46,176 nt of DNA, taken from Arthrobacter sp. Bi83 (GTDB lineage Bacteria; Actinomycetota; Actinomycetes; Actinomycetales; Micrococcaceae). The translations under genes were made by a program, and so were the position numbers. Position 1 is the first letter of the stretch, and each line of letters opens with the position of its first letter. The stretch covers positions 1-46,176 of the forward strand of contig NZ_CAKKLY010000037.1 of assembly GCF_918698095.1 (NCBI RefSeq), in the 5' to 3' direction. The notes below the pieces were generated by a model. That model did no database searches. It saw only the letters and a list, made by a program, of their open reading frames with translations, and was not told where the DNA came from. This document shows, piece by piece, positions 43,886-46,176 of this stretch.

Positions 43886-45046
43886 ATGTCTGAGAATTAC
43901 ACCGCCCTTTACGAAGAGCACAAGAAGCTCGGCGCCTCCTTCACCGACTTCGGCGGGTGGCAGATGCCGCTCAAGTACAGCTCCGAGCTGGCCGAACACC
44001 GCGCCGTCCGCAGCGCGGCAGGCATCTTCGACCTGTCCCACATGGGTGAAGTCTGGGTGACCGGCCCGGACGCCGCAGCCTTCCTGGACTACGCGCTCGT
44101 CGGCAAGATTTCGGCGATGGCCGTCGGCAAGGCCAAGTACTCGCTGATCTGTAAGGAAGACGGCGGCATCATCGACGACCTCATCGTGTACCGCCGGCCC
44201 GCTACTGCGGACACCGCACAAGGCGGTACGGACAGGTTCCTTGTGGTGCCCAACGCCGGCAACGCCCAGGTGGTTGCCCAGGCCCTCGCCGAGCGTTCCG
44301 CCGGGTTCGACGCCGTGGTTGAGGACGTCTCCGCCGCCACGTCGCTGATCGCTGTCCAGGGTCCCAAGGCCGAGGAAATCCTCCTCCGCCTGGTTCCCGC
44401 CGCGCAGCACGAGCTCGTCACCGGCCTGAAGTACTACGCCGCCGTGGAAGTTCCTTTCCTGGTGGGCGGTGCGAGCCAGGAACTTCTGCTCGCCCGCACG
44501 GGCTACACCGGCGAGGACGGCTTCGAGATCTTCGTGAACAACGACGACGCCGCCGCCCTCTGGCAGGCCATCGTCGCCATTGCGGACGAAGGGGAGCTGA
44601 CGCCTGCGGGACTCGCCTCCCGCGATTCGCTCCGCCTCGAAGCCGGAATGCCGCTGTACGGCAACGAGCTTTCCCTCGAAGGGGACCCCTTCGCCGCCGG
44701 CCTGGGCCCCGTCGTCGCGCTGTCCAAGGATGGCGACTTCGTGGGCAAGGCGGCGCTGAGCGCGCTCAAGGCAGCCGGCACCGGTTCCACCACTGGCCGT
44801 AAGCTGGTGGGCCTCAAGGGGCTCGGGCGCCGTGCCGGCCGCGGCCACTACCCGGTGCTCAAGGACGGCAACGTCATAGGCGAAGTCACCTCCGGCCAGC
44901 CCAGCCCCACCCTCGGCTACCCGGTCGCGATGGCCTACGTCGACGTCGAGTTCACCGAACCCGGCACGGCCCTGGACATCGACCTGCGCGGCAAAACGGA
45001 GCCGTTCGAAGTCGTCGCACTGCCTTTCTACAAGCGCTCAAAGTAG
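43886..45046 (+). CDS. gcvT: Aminomethyltransferase, T-protein of the glycine cleavage system
   Basis: The 386-aa enzyme moves the methylene group from GcvH-bound aminomethyl lipoate to tetrahydrofolate, releasing ammonia. Landmarks are FGGWQMPLKYSS, LSHMGEVWVTGPDAAAFLDY, GGIIDDLIVYR (catalytic Asp), ARTGYTGEDGFEIF and RDSLRLEAGMPLYGNEL. It starts 10 nt after the gcvP stop with GAGGA 7 nt upstream, so it is in the same operon. The ATG at 43865 further upstream would lie inside gcvP. Confidence 0.96.
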   Translation: MSENYTALYEEHKKLGASFTDFGGWQMPLKYSSELAEHRAVRSAAGIFDLSHMGEVWVTGPDAAAFLDYALVGKISAMAVGKAKYSLICKEDGGIIDDLIVYRRPATADTAQGGTDRFLVVPNAGNAQVVAQALAERSAGFDAVVEDVSAATSLIAVQGPKAEEILLRLVPAAQHELVTGLKYYAAVEVPFLVGGASQELLLARTGYTGEDGFEIFVNNDDAAALWQAIVAIADEGELTPAGLASRDSLRLEAGMPLYGNELSLEGDPFAAGLGPVVALSKDGDFVGKAALSALKAAGTGSTTGRKLVGLKGLGRRAGRGHYPVLKDGNVIGEVTSGQPSPTLGYPVAMAYVDVEFTEPGTALDIDLRGKTEPFEVVALPFYKRSK

Positions 45047-45055
45047 GCCCGTCTC

Positions 45056-45230
45056 CGCTGGTTGAGCTTGTCGAAACCCCTGGTCCCGGGGCCGTGGTTG
45101 GCTCCGTGGCCGGCTGGCCCCGGTTTTCACGCGTGCTGCTCCTTCGTCGCTTTGACGCACGCTTTCGAAAACCCCGGCCAGCCGGCCCCTCGAGGGCAAG
45201 TCACCTAGCGCTGGTTGAGCCTGTCGAAAC
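45056..45230 (+). repeat. Composite repeat: direct repeats around a long inverted repeat
   Basis: Two 22-bp direct repeats (CGCTGGTTGAGCYTGTCGAAAC at 45056-45077 and 45209-45230, one mismatch) flank an 80-nt inverted repeat. Its outer arms 45108-45128 and 45167-45187 match at 19 of 21 positions, and a 6-bp inner stem (GCGTGC 45131-45136, GCACGC 45157-45162) continues it. It fills the gcvT-gcvH gap and looks like a small mobile or REP-type element. No reading frame is supported. Confidence 0.75.
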
Positions 45231-45470
45231 TCTTTAGGCCCACAAGTAGCTCGGACCCGATCGATCTAGTAGAGCCACTGTTTCTTTCCGGAGAACTGTT
45301 GGCCCCCAAACTGAAGTGCTGGTCGGCGGGTGAGGGGATTCCGGAAGCGTGCGTCTAAGGGAGCGTCGCGTCCGCTCAGCGGGCGCCCTCGCGACCGAGC
45401 ACGCGGAGGAATTCGCTCATCCGCCGCCCAACCCGGCCACTGTCCGCATCAGCCCAGCACAACTGATTTA
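45231..45470. other. Remainder of the gcvT-gcvH gap
   Basis: No convincing gene, promoter or terminator was found here. A GC-rich inverted stretch near 45365-45395 and a short minus-strand frame are not supported as features. The gcvH promoter must lie in this part or just after it if gcvH is not read through from gcvT. Confidence 0.4.
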
Positions 45471-45502
45471 GCACCAAGATTTCAAGAGTAAAGGAAAAAC
45501 AC

Positions 45503-45886
45503 ATGGCAAAAGTTGCCCGTGAACTGCAGTACTCCGACGAGCACGAGTGGGTTGCGCGCGAGGCCGGGAACGTTGTGTCCATCGGCATCTCCGCCGTGGC
45601 CACGGACGCCCTCGGCGACATCGTGTACGTGGACCTGCCCGAGGTTGGTTTCCCGGTGACGGCGGGGGAAACCTGCGGCGAGGTGGAGTCCACCAAATCC
45701 GTCTCGGACCTGTACTCGCCGGTGACTGGCGAGGTCACGGAAATCAACCCCGCCGTCGTCGACGATCCGGCCCTGATCAACAGCGATCCGTACGGCGCCG
45801 GCTGGCTGTTCAAGGTCGCCGCCGAATCGGAGGGCCCGCTGCTGTCGGCCGAGGAATACGCTTCAAAGAACGGCGGCGAGCTGTAA
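45503..45886 (+). CDS. gcvH: Glycine cleavage system H-protein
   Basis: The 127-aa lipoyl carrier shuttles the aminomethyl intermediate between GcvP, GcvT and the L-protein. The lipoylated lysine is K65 in GEVESTKSVSDLYSPVTGEV. The sequence begins ARELQYSDEHEWVAREAG, as usual. AAAGGAAA precedes the ATG. Unlike the tight gcvP-gcvT pair it is 456 nt from gcvT, with a composite repeat between them, so it may have its own promoter. Confidence 0.97.
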   Translation: MAKVARELQYSDEHEWVAREAGNVVSIGISAVATDALGDIVYVDLPEVGFPVTAGETCGEVESTKSVSDLYSPVTGEVTEINPAVVDDPALINSDPYGAGWLFKVAAESEGPLLSAEEYASKNGGEL

Positions 45887-45936
45887 GCGCTTCGACCTCG
45901 CCGCGGCAAAAACCGCGTAGCGTGGATTAAAACAGC

Positions 45937-45977
45937 ACGGCGGCGGGCGGCCGCCACTAGCTGCCGCCCGCTGCCGT
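45937..45977 (+). terminator. Hairpin after gcvH
   Basis: ACGGCGGCGGGCGGC (45937-45951) pairs with GCCGCCCGCTGCCGT (45963-45977) with one mismatch. It lies 50 nt after the gcvH stop and 92 nt before sdaA. There is no T-run, so it may only partly stop transcription. Confidence 0.5.
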
Positions 45978-46068
45978 ACTGACCGGCTGCAAGCCGCGAC
46001 CCGCGGCCACTCAGTCATCCGGCAGGACCATCTGCCGGGCCACAGCAAGACCTAGTTAGGAACCGACA

Positions 46069-46176
46069 ATGGCTGTTGGAGTCTTTGACCTCTTCTCCAT
46101 CGGAATAGGCCCGTCCAGTTCACACACGGTGGGCCCCATGCGTGCTGCCGCGGTGTTTGCCGAGGAGCTTAAGGCT
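46069..46176 (+). CDS. sdaA: L-serine ammonia-lyase, N-terminal part (cut by window end)
   Basis: The 36 codons present encode the start of a single-chain iron-sulfur serine deaminase: VGVFDLFSIGIGPSSSHTVG followed by PMRAA, the most conserved N-terminal signature of the family. The enzyme turns L-serine into pyruvate and ammonia. AGGAA lies 7-8 nt before the ATG. Its place after gcvPTH is common in actinobacteria and lets serine formed from glycine feed into pyruvate. The rest of the gene lies outside the window. Confidence 0.93.
   Translation, partial: MAVGVFDLFSIGIGPSSSHTVGPMRAAAVFAEELKA

Noticed and set aside
45376..45957. Minus-strand gene over gcvH
   Set aside because: It overlaps gcvH completely and its translation shows no domain; the lipoyl-carrier frame is unquestionable.

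Overview
The window is about 46 kb of high-GC DNA from an actinobacterium, most probably Arthrobacter or a close relative (Pseudarthrobacter/Paenarthrobacter, Micrococcaceae). Supporting signs are the GC-rich codon use, a DUF4193 protein, a DUF4032 protein, a stand-alone MalK/MsiK-type ATPase, several apparently leaderless genes, and a tandem glycine riboswitch ahead of gcvP with gcvT, gcvH and a serine deaminase behind it. The genus is an inference from gene content. No phage, insertion sequence or CRISPR array is visible.

Layout. (1) 1-180: 5S rRNA and the end of an rRNA operon. (2) 0.3-8 kb: an SRPBCC protein; a GH13 alpha-glucosidase with its LacI-type regulator and two LacI-type operators; an FAD-linked (GlcD-like) oxidase; a DUF4032 protein; and a sugar-transport ATPase. 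(3) 8.1-11.6 kb: trehalose synthesis (otsA-otsB) and a membrane-anchored DsbA-like protein. (4) 11.67 kb: tRNA-Thr(TGT), followed by a tRNA-like relic.

(5) 11.9-24.4 kb: a two-sided catabolic locus. On the minus strand a LysR gene precedes yciI-like, zinc dehydrogenase and KstD-like flavoprotein genes. On the plus strand an IclR gene precedes an MHS-type transporter, a Gfo/Idh/MocA dehydrogenase, an old-yellow-enzyme/Fe-S reductase, a TIM-barrel isomerase and a second KstD-like flavoprotein. The plus operon ends in what looks like a beheaded aldo/keto reductase. This is the best candidate for an undescribed pathway, perhaps oxidation and aromatisation of a hydroaromatic acid, cyclitol or glycoside; the substrate is not known.

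(6) 24.5-26.8 kb: small conserved or hypothetical genes and a secreted AMIN-like protein. (7) 27.0-32.7 kb: an FCD-type GntR regulator, a polar amino-acid-type ABC importer and a TcuA-like flavoprotein. Almost identical CTGTATACAG operators precede both the importer operon and the flavoprotein gene, so they look like one regulon. (8) 33.0-36.7 kb: an agmatine operon (N-carbamoylputrescine amidase, agmatine deiminase, APC permease) behind a 25-bp palindrome whose regulator is not in the window. (9) 36.9-40.6 kb: Dps, an ArsR/SRPBCC pair, and an MFS drug exporter with a divergent TetR regulator. (10) 40.7 kb to the end: glycine riboswitch, gcvP, gcvT, gcvH and the start of sdaA, which together turn glycine into one-carbon units, serine and pyruvate.

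An 18-22 bp dispersed motif (GGTTGAGCYTGTCGAAAC) occurs four times, always between genes, and twice as direct repeats around a large inverted repeat between gcvT and gcvH.
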